NCBI GenBank assembly: GCA_963812195.1
Contig: CAWEUI010000017.1
Location: 1 to 64,000, forward strand
Direction: 5' to 3'
DNA: 64,000 bases
Origin: ZC4RG30 sp963812195
GTDB lineage: Bacteria > Pseudomonadota > Gammaproteobacteria > Steroidobacterales > Steroidobacteraceae
In this document: positions 10,020-18,622 of the stretch, piece by piece
Layout: the number at the start of each line of letters is the position of its first letter
How positions within the stretch are numbered: the stretch's first letter is position 1
Notes under the pieces: model-generated
Told to the model about the DNA's origin: nothing
Seen by the model: the letters and a program-made list of their open reading frames with translations, nothing else
Database searches by the model: none
Program-made: the position numbers and the translations under genes

Positions 10020-11864
10020 ATGAAACCCAAGCCAGCGTACCCCGAAGATATCGAGACATTCTTTTCCATTTCGCTCGATCTGATGTGTGTGGCCAGTATC
10101 GAGGGGCACTTCATCAAGGTGAACCCGTCGTTCACCAGGATCCTCGGCCATTCCGAGCGCGAGCTCTTGTCCCGCCCTTTCCTCGAGTATGTCCACGTCG
10201 ACGATGCCGAAGATACCTTGCGCGCGCTGCGTAATCTGGAGGCGGGCGAGCCCACGATCGACTTTCGTAACCGCTTCAGGTGCGCTGACGGGACGTATCG
10301 AGTCTTGTCCTGGACATCAAAGATAGATCCGAAGTCCGGATACGTCTTTGCAGTAGCCCGCGACGTCACTGCCCAGGAAGAAGCTCGTCTCAAGTTGTCC
10401 CAAGTGCTCGAGGCTCTGCGCGCCAGGACGATTATGGCCAGAACCGATCGTCGGGGCGTCATCACCGAAGTAAACGACAAGTTCTGTGAGATCAGTGGAT
10501 ACAGCCGTGAAGAGCTGATCGGGAAGACCCATCGCCTGGTCAATTCCGGGCACCACGAGCCTGCTTTCTTTGCGGAACTTTGGCAATGCATTTCAAGCGG
10601 CAGGCACTGGGCTGGCCTGATCGTGAATCGCAGGAAGTCCGGCGAGCTGTACTTCGAGCAAAGTATCATCGTTCCCGTCACGAATCTGGAAGGGGAGATC
10701 GAGAGCTACCTGGCGATCCGCTTCGACGTGACGGACGCCGTACACGACCGGAGAGAATTTGAACGGACGCTGGAGATTCTCAACGAGACGGGTGCGATCG
10801 CCAAGGTCGGGGGTTGGGAGCTCGAGGTAGCCACCGGCGAGCTGACCTGGACAGACGAGACCTTCCACATTCTGGAGGTCGAAAAGCGGGAGGACAGAAA
10901 GCCACAGTTGCCAGAAGGCCTCAATCTCTTCGTCGACGAGCATAAGCCGATTATCGACGAAGCGGTGCGTCGGGCCATCGAGCTCGGTGAACCCTACAGC
11001 CTCGAACTCAAGGCGCAGACGGCCAAAGGCAACGTCCTTTGGGTGTTTACGAACGGAAGAGCGAATTATCAGGATGGAAAGGTCGTGACGCTATCCGGGA
11101 CGATTCAGGACATCCATCAGCGCAAGCTGGACGAGCGCCGATACGAGCAAGAGCGGCAGAAGGCAATCATGAGCAGCAAGCTCGCTTCACTCGGAGAGTT
11201 GGCTGCGAGCGTGGCTCATGAGATCAACAATCCCTTGTCGATCATCAGTGGCGCGTCCGAGCTTATATCCGCCGCGTCCGATGAGTCGCCGGACCTGCAA
11301 GAGAACCTCGAGAGCATTGCGCGATCCGTGAGTCGGATCGACAAGATCGTAAAAAGCCTCAAGAAGTTCTCGCGCACGAGCGCCCAGTCGGATCGGCACT
11401 CCCACTCGCTGGGCAAGATCGTCGAGGAGGCATTGGTGATGACGGCGATTCGAGCGAAACGTGAAGGAGTCGCTGTTGAGCATGAGTGCACGACAGACGC
11501 CTTCATAGACTGCGATGAGATCGAGATCGAGCAGGTTGTGGTCAATCTCATAAACAATGCGATCGATGCGGTGAGCGGTCTTCCCGCGAAATGGGTTCGG
11601 CTGCGCACCGCCGACCTGGACGAAGGTCGGGTCGCGCTTCGTGTCACTGACTCTGGAGCAGGCATTCCCGAGTCGGTTCGAAACCACCTTTTCGAGCCCT
11701 TCTTCACAACGAAAGGCGCCGGTTCCGGCACCGGTCTCGGTCTGGCAATTACCAAGGGCATTCTCGACGAGCACGAAGCAGGTATTCGCGTCGTCGACGA
11801 CGACGCGAATACCTGCTTCGAAGTTTCTTTTCCGCGTTCGACGAAATCCGGGAAGGCGACGTGA
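10020..11864 (+). CDS. Soluble PAS-domain sensor histidine kinase
   Basis: A 614-residue protein without membrane segments. Three PAS units can be seen (about residues 12-120, 130-245 and 255-370), then a HisKA helix with the phospho-acceptor in VAHEINNPL (His near residue 400) and an HATPase domain with N box NLINNAID, DSGAGI and GTGLGLAITKG. It should sense a cytosolic signal and phosphorylate the response regulator that overlaps its end by 4 bp (GTGA). The ATG at 10020 follows GGAAGGG; an upstream in-frame ATG at 9945 lacks such a site. A perfect 23-bp inverted repeat lies inside the last 100 bases of the gene. Confidence 0.92.
   Translation: MKPKPAYPEDIETFFSISLDLMCVASIEGHFIKVNPSFTRILGHSERELLSRPFLEYVHVDDAEDTLRALRNLEAGEPTIDFRNRFRCADGTYRVLSWTSKIDPKSGYVFAVARDVTAQEEARLKLSQVLEALRARTIMARTDRRGVITEVNDKFCEISGYSREELIGKTHRLVNSGHHEPAFFAELWQCISSGRHWAGLIVNRRKSGELYFEQSIIVPVTNLEGEIESYLAIRFDVTDAVHDRREFERTLEILNETGAIAKVGGWELEVATGELTWTDETFHILEVEKREDRKPQLPEGLNLFVDEHKPIIDEAVRRAIELGEPYSLELKAQTAKGNVLWVFTNGRANYQDGKVVTLSGTIQDIHQRKLDERRYEQERQKAIMSSKLASLGELAASVAHEINNPLSIISGASELISAASDESPDLQENLESIARSVSRIDKIVKSLKKFSRTSAQSDRHSHSLGKIVEEALVMTAIRAKREGVAVEHECTTDAFIDCDEIEIEQVVVNLINNAIDAVSGLPAKWVRLRTADLDEGRVALRVTDSGAGIPESVRNHLFEPFFTTKGAGSGTGLGLAITKGILDEHEAGIRVVDDDANTCFEVSFPRSTKSGKAT
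11774..11820. repeat. 47-nt perfect hairpin (23-bp arms, 1-nt centre) inside the kinase gene
   Basis: The left arm 11774-11796 starts CGAAGCAGGTATTCGCG; the right arm 11798-11820 is its exact reverse complement, with a single A at 11797 between them. It is in coding sequence for the end of the HATPase domain, 40 bp before the response-regulator start. Arms this long are not expected by chance in coding DNA. Confidence 0.95.
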
Positions 11865-12202
11865 TCACAGTCTATTACCTCGACGACGAATCGGATCTGT
11901 GCAGGATCTTTGCCCACCTTTTCACCACGAAGGACGTGCGTGTCGTTACCTTTTCGGACCCCGACGAAGCCATAGCCGCGTATCGCAAGGAGAAGCCCGA
12001 TGTGTTCTTCATCGACTATAGACTCCCGCAAACCAGCGGTGACCAGGTCGCGCTGATGTTCGATGACGATGTTCCCAAGGTCCTGGTCACGGGGGACTTG
12101 CAGGTCGAGCCGACCTATCCGTTCTACGCACTCCTGAGGAAGCCGTTCCCGGCTGCCAAAGTGAGGGAGTTGCTGGCTGAGCTCTTCAACTTTCCCGGTT
12201 GA
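11861..12202 (+). CDS. Single-domain response regulator (receiver only)
   Basis: The GTG start at 11861 overlaps the kinase stop. The 113-residue product is a lone receiver domain: acidic pair in YLDDESD, phospho-acceptor Asp in FIDYRLP (near residue 52), Thr in VLVTGD and the conserved Lys in LLRKPFP. There is no output domain, so it probably acts by protein contact, like CheY or a phosphorelay carrier. Co-translation with the kinase makes the pair near certain; the target is unknown. Confidence 0.9.
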   Translation: MITVYYLDDESDLCRIFAHLFTTKDVRVVTFSDPDEAIAAYRKEKPDVFFIDYRLPQTSGDQVALMFDDDVPKVLVTGDLQVEPTYPFYALLRKPFPAAKVRELLAELFNFPG

Positions 12203-13319
12203 TCACTTGTCCGTGTCGGAGGCCTGGTCAGGCGGGCACTCGCTCCGCGGCTTTGGCGCTTTGCGGCTTCGGCCTTGGCGATGCGCTCTTCGGCCATGCG
12301 GTCGGCCATCAGATTGGTGGTGCGGCCTTCCAGTTCGGCGCGGCGGAAGATCGCCGTCAGCGTCCGCCCGATGCGCGAGCGTGCGCCGCTCGATCTCCGC
12401 ATCGTCCCAATCGAAGATCTGCCCGGCCACGCGAATGATGCCGCCGGCATTGATCACATAGTCCGGCGCATAGAGAACGCCGTGTGCCTTCAGCATCTGC
12501 GCCATGCTCGTCGCGCGCGAGCTGGTTGTTGGCCGCACCGGCCACGACCTTGGCCTTCAGCTTCGGGATCGAGCGATCGTTCAGGATCGCGCCCAGCGCA
12601 TTGGGCGAGAGCACATCGCAGTCCGCGGTGACGATCTCGTCGGGCGAAACGGCTGTCGCGTCGAAGCGATCGACGGCCGGCGTTCACGGCCTCCGGCATT
12701 GACATCGGAGACGATCAGCTTGGCGCCTTCCTTGTGCAGCGACTTCGGCCAGACCCATGCCGACCTTGCCCAGGCCCTGGATCGCGACCGTCATGCCCTT
12801 GGTCGTGTCGGCGCCGAGGCGATGCTTCACCGCCGCCTTGAGCCCGACATAGGTGCCCAGGTCGTCATGGCCGGTCCGGAATCGCCGCCCGTCTTGCCGG
12901 GCTGGTCGAAGCCGGCGGCGTATTTCGTGCCGCGCGCGATCACCGGCAAGTTCCTTCGGGCCGATGCCGACATCCATTGCCGTGATGTAGCGCCCGCCCA
13001 GCGCATTGACCGCTTCGGCATAGGCCAGCAGCTTGCGCCTCGGTGATGTCGGTGCGCGGGATTGCCGATGATGACGGCCTTGCCGCCGCCCAGCGGCAGA
13101 TCGGCCATCGCGCTCTTGTAGCTCATGCCGCGCGACAGGCGCAGCACATCGGTCAGCGCCTCATCGCCATTGGCATAGGGGTACATGCGCGTGCCGCCGC
13201 AGGCCGGGCCGAGCGCGGTCGAGTGAATGGCGATGATCGCCTTCAGGCCGCTGGCCTTGTCCTCGAAGAACGCCACCGTCTCGTGGTGGTCGAAATCCTG
13301 CGCTTCAAACACGCCCATA
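12203..13319 (-). CDS. Glu/Leu/Phe/Val-type amino acid dehydrogenase, multiply frameshifted
   Basis: The ATG at 13319 follows GGGAG. The first ~85 residues read cleanly (DHHETVAFFEDKASGLKAII, then GGTRMYPYANGDEALTDVLRLSRGMSYKSAMADLPLGGGKAVI), which is the catalytic domain of leucine/phenylalanine dehydrogenase with the Lys-containing GGGK segment. The rest is spread over all three frames, including MDVGIGPKEL, VAIQGLGKVGMGLA (NAD-binding) and YAPDYVINAGGIIRVAGQ. At least five frame changes are needed. In total it covers a full-length ~350-residue enzyme for NAD-dependent oxidative deamination of branched or aromatic amino acids. It is divergent from a phenylalanine hydroxylase, which suggests a shared aromatic or branched-chain catabolic role. 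Real decay or read error cannot be separated here. Confidence 0.78.
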
Positions 13320-13549
13320 CCGACTGCTCCCGGCGCGCCGGCTATCAAGCCGGCGGTGAAAAGTGGCGCACCATACGCCGCGCGGACGGCAATGGGGTTG
13401 CCAATTGCGGGAGGCCCCGCAACAGCGTGCGGCGCCAGCCATGTCACCGGCAAGAAACTTGGTGCACGACTCGCTTTACAGGCCGGGGCTGAGGTCGTCT
13501 AATCGCCGCGAAGCGATTTGACGCGCGCACCGCGCGCCAGGGAGCAGCC

Positions 13550-14410
13550 ATGCCGGCGCTCGAAGACTGCAGAGCCAAGCATCCCGAAATCCGCGACGAC
13601 TTCACCATCGACCAGCATTGGGAGCGCTACGGCGCCGCCGAGCATGGCACCTGGAAGACGCTGTTCGAGCGGCAGATGCAGGTGCTGCCGGGCCGCGCCT
13701 GCGACGAATTTCTGGCCGGCGTGAAGACGCTGGGTCTGATCGCCGGCGAGATTCCCGAATTCGAGCGCGCCTCCGACGCGCTGGAGAAGCTGACGGGCTG
13801 GCGCGTCGTCGCCGTGCCCTCGCTGGTGCCGGACGCGATCTTCTTCGAGCATCTGGCCAACCGGCGCTTTCCCGTGGGCCAGTTCATCCGCGAGCCCCGA
13901 CCAGCTCGACTACATCGAGGAACCGGACGTGTTCCACGATTTCTTCGGCCATGTGCCGATGCTGGCCCATCCGGTCTTCGCCGATTACATGGAGGCCTAT
14001 GGCAAGGGCGGCTTGCGGGCGCTGAGCGAATTCAATGCGCTGAAGAATCTGGCGCGGCTCTACTGGTACACGGTGGAGTTCGGCCTGATCGAAAAGCCGG
14101 AGGGCTTGCGCATCTTCGGCTCGGGCATCGTCTCAAGCCGCGCGGAATCGATCTATTCGGTGGAAAGCCCCTCGCCCAACCGCATCCATTTCGATCTGGA
14201 GCGGGTGATGCGCACCGAATACCGCATCGACGATTTCCAGGAGAGCTATTTCGTCATCGACTCCTTCGAGGCGCTGATGGAAGAAACCTACAAGGATTTC
14301 GCCGCCATCTATCGCAAGCTGCGCGCCGGGGCCGACCTACAAGCCGGGCGACATCCTGGCCGTCCGACCGCGTGCACACGCGCGGCACCCACACCTATGT
14401 CGGCGGCTAG
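13550..14410 (+). CDS. phhA: Phenylalanine-4-hydroxylase, frameshifted
   Basis: Iron- and pterin-dependent hydroxylation of phenylalanine to tyrosine. Family motifs are present: WKTLFERQMQVLPGRAC, FIREP, the iron-binding FHDFFGHVPML with two His ligands, and YWYTVEFGLI with the Glu ligand, ending in HTRGTHTYVGG. An extra C at about 13898 (GAGCCCCGACC, expected GAGCCCGACC) moves the frame after FIREP, and at least two more shifts lie between 14335 and 14375. Corrected, the enzyme is about 285 residues, normal for bacterial PhhA. The 230-bp gap to the divergent dehydrogenase should hold both promoters, but I could not pick clear boxes. Confidence 0.85.
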   Translation: MPALEDCRAKHPEIRDDFTIDQHWERYGAAEHGTWKTLFERQMQVLPGRACDEFLAGVKTLGLIAGEIPEFERASDALEKLTGWRVVAVPSLVPDAIFFEHLANRRFPVGQFIREPRPARLHRGTGRVPRFLRPCADAGPSGLRRLHGGLWQGRLAGAERIQCAEESGAALLVHGGVRPDRKAGGLAHLRLGHRLKPRGIDLFGGKPLAQPHPFRSGAGDAHRIPHRRFPGELFRHRLLRGADGRNLQGFRRHLSQAARRGRPTSRATSWPSDRVHTRGTHTYVGG

Positions 14411-14449
14411 TCACGCGGTGACCTGATGCGACCCTCGAAGGTGCGCACG

Positions 14450-14530
14450 GCGGATAGGAAATTCAAGCGGTCTTCTCTGCGCGGCCTTGCTCGTACAACG
14501 GCTCATATCTCGAGCTCGAGCGTGCCGGCC
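14450..14530. repeat. IS91-like terminal end, short divergent copy
   Basis: Starts GCGGATAGGAAATTCAAGCGG and reaches ACAACGGCTCATAT about 50 bp later, matching the copy at 15817 closely and the longer relics at 18235-30388 in layout. It lies just after the phenylalanine hydroxylase; nothing else is recognisable before the esterase stop at 14600. Confidence 0.55.
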
Positions 14531-14599
14531 ATGGGCCTCGTCAGGCAATTGCGGTCGCCAGTGTTGGCCAGCCACAGTCGCTGGAGCCACCCTGCCCTT

Positions 14600-15694
14600 C
14601 TAGGGTCCGCCCGCTGCTTCGATGGCTTCGGCGATGCGCCCGGCGATCAGGCGGTTGTCGCTGAGACTCGGGTGCCAATTGCAGGCGGTCCTGACCAGGC
14701 CGCGGAACGGGACATAGGCGAGATGCGTCTCCCCTGCCTGCTTCATGCGATCCACCACCCGGGCGATCTCGGTCTCGATCTCGCCGCCTTCGGCGTCGGC
14801 GCTCACCACGACGATGAGAGCGTCGGGGTATTGGCGCCGCAGCGCGTCCAGAAACGCGACGTAGCTGTCTTCGAAATCCTGATGCAGCGCGTTGCGATCG
14901 GCCCAAGCCTCGCCGTCATGCAGGGGCGTGGAGAAATCATTGGCGCCGAGCTCGATGACGACGACGGCCGGGCGCCAATGCGGGTCTTCGTAGCGCTTGG
15001 CTTGATCGAACAATACATAGGGATAGGCGGCGGGCAGCGTGTCGCCCTGGAAGCCGCCGTAATTGCGCACGACGCCGCGGCCGGAGATGGCGTTGACCTG
15101 GTAGTCGGCGTTGAAGCGGTCCGCGATCAGTGCGCCGAAGCCCTGCGAGGTGTCGGTCGCGTCCCAGACTTGCGCTTCGGTGCAGTCGCGCGTGGGCGAA
15201 GTGATCCCGTAGCCGACGGTGCCGGAATCGCCAATGAACTCGATCTGGCGCGCACGGGGCGCAAGCGAGAGCGCACGCTCGCCGCGGGGGGCGAAGAAGC
15301 CGTCGAACTCGGTCGGGCCGGCCTGGCTTTCGCTGACGACGTCGAGACGCACGCGGTGGGCGCCCCGCGACAGACCTTCGATCGGGTAGGCGCCGGGCAT
15401 CGGCTTGCGCAGGTAATCGCGCACCTGGCCGTCGACGCTGATCCTGAAGCTGACATCGCCGGGGCCGACCTGGAAGGAGATTGCCGGGCCTTCGAACGCG
15501 GTCTCGAAATACGTGCCCGGCCATTGGCGCGTGCAGTGCATGGCGCCGTCGTCTGCGGCGGAGCAATCGGCGCGCCCGCCGACGTGATAAGACAGCGCCT
15601 CGAGCGCCGGCGCGGTTTGCGCATCCTGGCTCGGGGCGATTGCGCAACCGTTTGCGAGCAGGCTCGCCGCGAGAATGATCGTTCGAGGCTTCAT
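14600..15694 (-). CDS. CE2-like SGNH esterase lipoprotein
   Basis: The 364-residue product starts with a lipobox signal (LLANGCAIAP). An N-terminal jelly-roll-like domain (FEGPAISFQVGPGDVSFRISVDGQ) precedes an SGNH hydrolase domain with the Ser block FIGDSGTVGYG, the Gly/Asn blocks (SGRGVVRNYG, ELGANDFS) and the C-terminal catalytic His in CNWHPSLSDN. This two-domain order is that of carbohydrate-esterase family 2 (deacetylation of polysaccharides). The reading frame is intact, unlike its left neighbours. It lies between two IS91-like ends. Confidence 0.85.
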   Translation of the reverse strand: MKPRTIILAASLLANGCAIAPSQDAQTAPALEALSYHVGGRADCSAADDGAMHCTRQWPGTYFETAFEGPAISFQVGPGDVSFRISVDGQVRDYLRKPMPGAYPIEGLSRGAHRVRLDVVSESQAGPTEFDGFFAPRGERALSLAPRARQIEFIGDSGTVGYGITSPTRDCTEAQVWDATDTSQGFGALIADRFNADYQVNAISGRGVVRNYGGFQGDTLPAAYPYVLFDQAKRYEDPHWRPAVVVIELGANDFSTPLHDGEAWADRNALHQDFEDSYVAFLDALRRQYPDALIVVVSADAEGGEIETEIARVVDRMKQAGETHLAYVPFRGLVRTACNWHPSLSDNRLIAGRIAEAIEAAGGP

Positions 15695-15712
15695 GCTTCC
15701 CCTCCCCGCCGT

Positions 15713-15816
15713 TCAGCCGACGGCTCTCTTCGGCGCTTCGAACAACTGGCCGCAGCCGAGCTTGGCGAGGCAGACGAGTTCGGCGAATTCTTCATCGTAA
15801 TACGGACGCTGTTCGC
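15713..15816 (-). pseudogene. C-terminal gene remnant (possibly RNase PH tail)
   Basis: Read on the minus strand, 34 codons end in a stop at 15713-15715 and encode RPYYDEEFAELVCLAKLGC followed by GQLFEAPKRAVG. The pattern loosely recalls the last helix of RNase PH, but the match is too short to be firm. The frame is cut exactly where the GCGGATAG repeat begins, so it looks like the 3' end of a gene truncated by that element. The esterase starts 18 bp downstream. Confidence 0.35.
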
Positions 15817-15879
15817 GCGGATAGGAAATTCAAACGGTCTTCTTTGCCCGGCCTTGTTCGCACAACGGCTCAAATGTAG
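15817..15879. repeat. IS91-like terminal end, short divergent copy
   Basis: GCGGATAGGAAATTCAAACGG followed by ACAACGGCTCAAATGTAG. Gene remnants are cut on both sides: a C-terminal tail to the left and an SRPBCC gene lacking its start to the right. Confidence 0.55.
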
Positions 15880-16194
15880 AAGAGCGCCGGCAAGTTCCTC
15901 ACCCAGGCCACAGTCGATCTGCGCGCAGGCGGAGCCTTCTCCTCGCGCATGGAGGCCAAGGACGGCAGCTTCGGTCTTGACATCGCCGGCACGTACACCA
16001 AGGTTGTACCCGGCAAATTGATCGAATACTCCTTTGGCGAGCGCACGGGCGTCGTCGAGTTCATGCAGGGCGGCCAGGGCGTCACGGTACGGGTCACGTT
16101 CGACGCGGAGACGACTCATTCCGAGGAACAGCAGATCCAGGGCTGGCAAGCCATCCTGAACATCTTCGCCAAACACGTTGCAGCGATCCGATAG
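15880..16194 (+). pseudogene. SRPBCC/AHSA1-family protein, 5' truncated
   Basis: From 15880 the frame encodes KSAGKFLTQATVDLRAGG, then FSSRMEAKDGSF and a C-terminus ending FAKHVAAIR, typical of AHSA1-like SRPBCC proteins (lipophilic-ligand-binding START-fold). A stop codon sits immediately before, and the first 30-40 residues of the family are replaced by the IS91-like end. A start at the internal ATG 15949 would give only 81 residues. It is followed by remnants of an NAD(P)-binding protein, a common partner. Confidence 0.7.
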
Positions 16195-16201
16195 CGGGTA
16201 G

Positions 16202-16617
16202 TCGCCAGTGCGGCTGGTGAGCCGCAACCCACGCAAGGTCAACGAGACGGACACCCTGGCAACGGCCGACCTGCTTGATGCCACGCAAACCGCGAACGCA
16301 GTCGCGGGCAGCAGCATCGTCTAATTCACCGCCGGCCGGCCTCCGGTCACGGCAGCGTGGGAAGCGCAGTTCCCGAGGACGATCGCGTACTGACGGAGGA
16401 GGCGCCGTTCGAGCCTGTCGGCCGCCTGACCTACCGCGAGTTCGTGGCCCTGGCGGCCGAGGTCTTTGGCGGAAAGTCCTCGTACACGATCCTGGGCAAA
16501 TGGACGTTGACGGCCGCTCGGCTCTTCTCGAAGCGGGCCCGTGAACTGCGGGAGCTGCTGCCGCGAAGCGCGTTGCGCTCAAGCGCCTATGTGCGGTACC
16601 GAACGGTCGGCGCATGA
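16202..16617 (+). pseudogene. NAD(P)-dependent oxidoreductase (NmrA-like) remnants
   Basis: Two pieces of one family remain. At about 16208-16324, VRLVSRNPRKVNETDTLATADLLD is followed by an AVAGSSIV strand, which is the N-terminal Rossmann part without its first strand. At 16357-16617, VGRLTYREFVALAAEVFGG and LGKWTLTAARLFSK are the typical C-terminal tail of NmrA-like or SDR-type proteins. The central ~150 residues are missing and the frame changes near 16322. It is a deletion remnant, not an expressed enzyme. Confidence 0.6.
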
Positions 16618-16749
16618 CACCTCAACTAAGGTAGCGATCTGATGGCGGCGCTGTGGATGCTCCGCCTTGCGGTGACACGGGTAGATTGCCAGCCATTCCG
16701 GCTGCCATCTCATCCCGTGCTGCTGTCGCCCAGCTACCGGAGGTCTCCC

Positions 16750-17133
16750 ATGCAAGTTGAGAAATTTCGCCGCGCCTGTGTCGCGGTTACCAGCCTGAGC
16801 CTTCTGAGTCTCGGCATGCAGACTCCGGCATTGGCCGGAATTGTCGGCACCGCCGATGCTGTGTTGGTGACGCAGGGACAGAACCACCGCAGCGAAGTGC
16901 TGACTTTCATGGCTCGCGCCGATGTGCGCGAGCAAATGCTCGCGCTCGGCGTCGACCCGGCTCAGGTCGATGGACGCATCGCTGCGTTGACCGATGCGGA
17001 GCTCGCAACACTCTCCACCCACATCCAGCACGCACCGGCCGGTGGTAGCGTGTTGGTCATCGTCGGCGCCGTGTTCGTGGTGCTGATGATCCTCGAGTTC
17101 ACCGGCGTCATCGACATCTTCAAGCGGGCGTGA
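16750..17133 (+). CDS. PA2779-family small membrane protein
   Basis: A 127-residue protein with an N-terminal signal/membrane helix, a soluble part with DVREQMLALGVDPAQVDGRIAAL and a second hydrophobic helix near the C-terminus (SVLVIVGAVFVVLMILEFTG). This is the PA2779 family, which is nearly always encoded directly before a PA2778-type peptidase, as here with a GTGA overlap at 17130. The ATG at 16750 is 8 bp after GGAGG. Function is unknown; the pairing suggests it is a partner or substrate of the peptidase. Confidence 0.85.
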   Translation: MQVEKFRRACVAVTSLSLLSLGMQTPALAGIVGTADAVLVTQGQNHRSEVLTFMARADVREQMLALGVDPAQVDGRIAALTDAELATLSTHIQHAPAGGSVLVIVGAVFVVLMILEFTGVIDIFKRA

Positions 17134-18125
17134 TTCGACGCGGGCTGTCACCGCCAGGGCTGGTGGCAGCGCTGGCGGCGACGATGGCACTCGCGGGGTG
17201 CGCGGCCTCGCCGCCACTGGCAAACGGGCTGTCGCCCGACGCGCCGCGCGCGATCGAACTGCGCGACACACCATTCTTTCCCCAGCAGAAATTCCAGTGC
17301 GGCCCGGCCGCGCTGGCAATGCTGCTGCGCGCGAGCGGCGTCGACGTAAATCCGGCGACGCTTGCGCCACAGGTGTTCATTCCCGGCCGCCACGGCAGCC
17401 TGCAGGCCGAGCTGATCGGCGCAACGCGCCGGCACGCTCGGCTGCCGTACCAGCTCGCCACCACCGCAGACGAGATGATCGCGGAACTCGACGCGGGACG
17501 GCCCGTGCTGGTGCTGCAGAACCTTGGCGCAACGCGACTGCCGCTCTGGCACTACGCAGTACTGATCGGCTACGACGCCGATCGCGACGTGGCGATCCTG
17601 CGCTCTGGCCGTAAAGAGCGGCTGGAAATGCGCTGGCAGCGATTCGCCGTGACGTGGCATCGCGGTGGGCGCTGGGCGATCACTACGCTCGTGCCGGGCG
17701 TCATCCCCATGGATGCCGATGCACTGCGCTACGTGGAGGCCGCTGCGGGGCTGGAGGCCGCCGGTGAGACGCACGCTGCCAGCGCGGCCTATGACGCTGT
17801 CATCGCACGCTGGCCGGAAACCATGCCCGCCTGGCTGGGGCGCGGCAACATCGCCTACGCCGCGCACGACCAGGGCGCGGCGGCGGACGCCTACCTGCGC
17901 GCGATCAGGATCGCGCCCGATGATCCGGCGCCGCGCAACAATCTGGCGCAGTTGCTGGCGGACGCACACTGCGGGGAAGAGGCTCGCCACCAGGCAGACC
18001 GCGCCGTCGCGCTCGGTGCGGGCACACCACTCGCGGATGAGTTCGCGGCAACCCGAGCGGACATCGCATCGACTGACGCGAACGCGGCGGCCTGCGAGCT
18101 CTCCGGCCGGACCTGGCCCGAGTAG
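17130..18125 (+). CDS. PA2778-family C39-like cysteine peptidase lipoprotein with TPR tail
   Basis: The 331-residue product has a lipobox (MALAGCAAS) and then a C39-like peptidase domain: catalytic Cys in FPQQKFQCGPAALAMLL, His in PLWHYAVLIGYD and the RSGRKERLEM strand. From about residue 195 two TPR repeats follow (AAGETHAASAAYDAVIARWP, HDQGAAADAYLRAIRIAPDDP). Bacteriocin-exporter C39 domains cut at double-glycine sites, but here there is no ABC transporter, so the job is probably different. The GTG start overlaps the PA2779 stop, implying coupled translation. Confidence 0.88.
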   Translation: MIRRGLSPPGLVAALAATMALAGCAASPPLANGLSPDAPRAIELRDTPFFPQQKFQCGPAALAMLLRASGVDVNPATLAPQVFIPGRHGSLQAELIGATRRHARLPYQLATTADEMIAELDAGRPVLVLQNLGATRLPLWHYAVLIGYDADRDVAILRSGRKERLEMRWQRFAVTWHRGGRWAITTLVPGVIPMDADALRYVEAAAGLEAAGETHAASAAYDAVIARWPETMPAWLGRGNIAYAAHDQGAAADAYLRAIRIAPDDPAPRNNLAQLLADAHCGEEARHQADRAVALGAGTPLADEFAATRADIASTDANAAACELSGRTWPE

Positions 18126-18234
18126 GACCGGCGAACCGCCGACCACCTGATTCGTGGTTGCCAGAAGCTTCGCGGCACTCCACCGATATCGACCGAACTG
18201 GTCAGTTAGGCGAAGGACGTGACGCTTTCGCCAC

Positions 18235-18497
18235 GCGGATAGTACTTTCGATCGGCCATTCCCAGCCAAGTCAGTTGTTCGTAAGGGCTCATATGTTGAG
18301 TCCGAGCGTACCGACCACGGGGCCTCGGCCGGTAAATCTGCACATCAGGCTCGGGTGAATTCACCTGAATCCCCTCGCCCACCGCCGACTCGCCGCCTGT
18401 AGTCGCCCGCTTGCTCCCTTGGCAAGAAGCCGCCGCGCCCAGTTCATCGCCACGTGGCGTGGCGTCGGAGGTTGCTCCTGCTCGCCGGCCGTCGTGA
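18235..18497 (-). mobile_element. IS91-family relic, copy A (terminal end plus scrap of transposase 3' end)
   Basis: Begins with GCGGATAGTACTTTCGATCG, continues through TCATATGTTGAG and CCTCGGCCGG, and ends with ~75 bp of transposase C-terminal coding sequence read on the minus strand (RHVA...WARR region). Compared with the longer copy at 30388 it carries an internal deletion joining GGCAAGAAG to CCGCCGCG. It sits in the ~500-bp gap between the peptidase and the ScyD-like gene; I see nothing else there. Confidence 0.7.
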
Positions 18498-18622
18498 AAG
18501 CCGTGGCTATCGCGGCAAATGCAATCCTCACCAATGCGCATTCACCATTTCTGGTGATTACACCCTTTGGACCGGCTACTAGGCTCGCGCTTCCAGTCAT
18601 CAGACCAGACAGGGAGAGCGTC

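Noticed and set aside
14426..16021. 531-codon plus-strand frame
   Set aside because: Mostly the complement of the CE2-like esterase gene, then runs through the IS91-like end.
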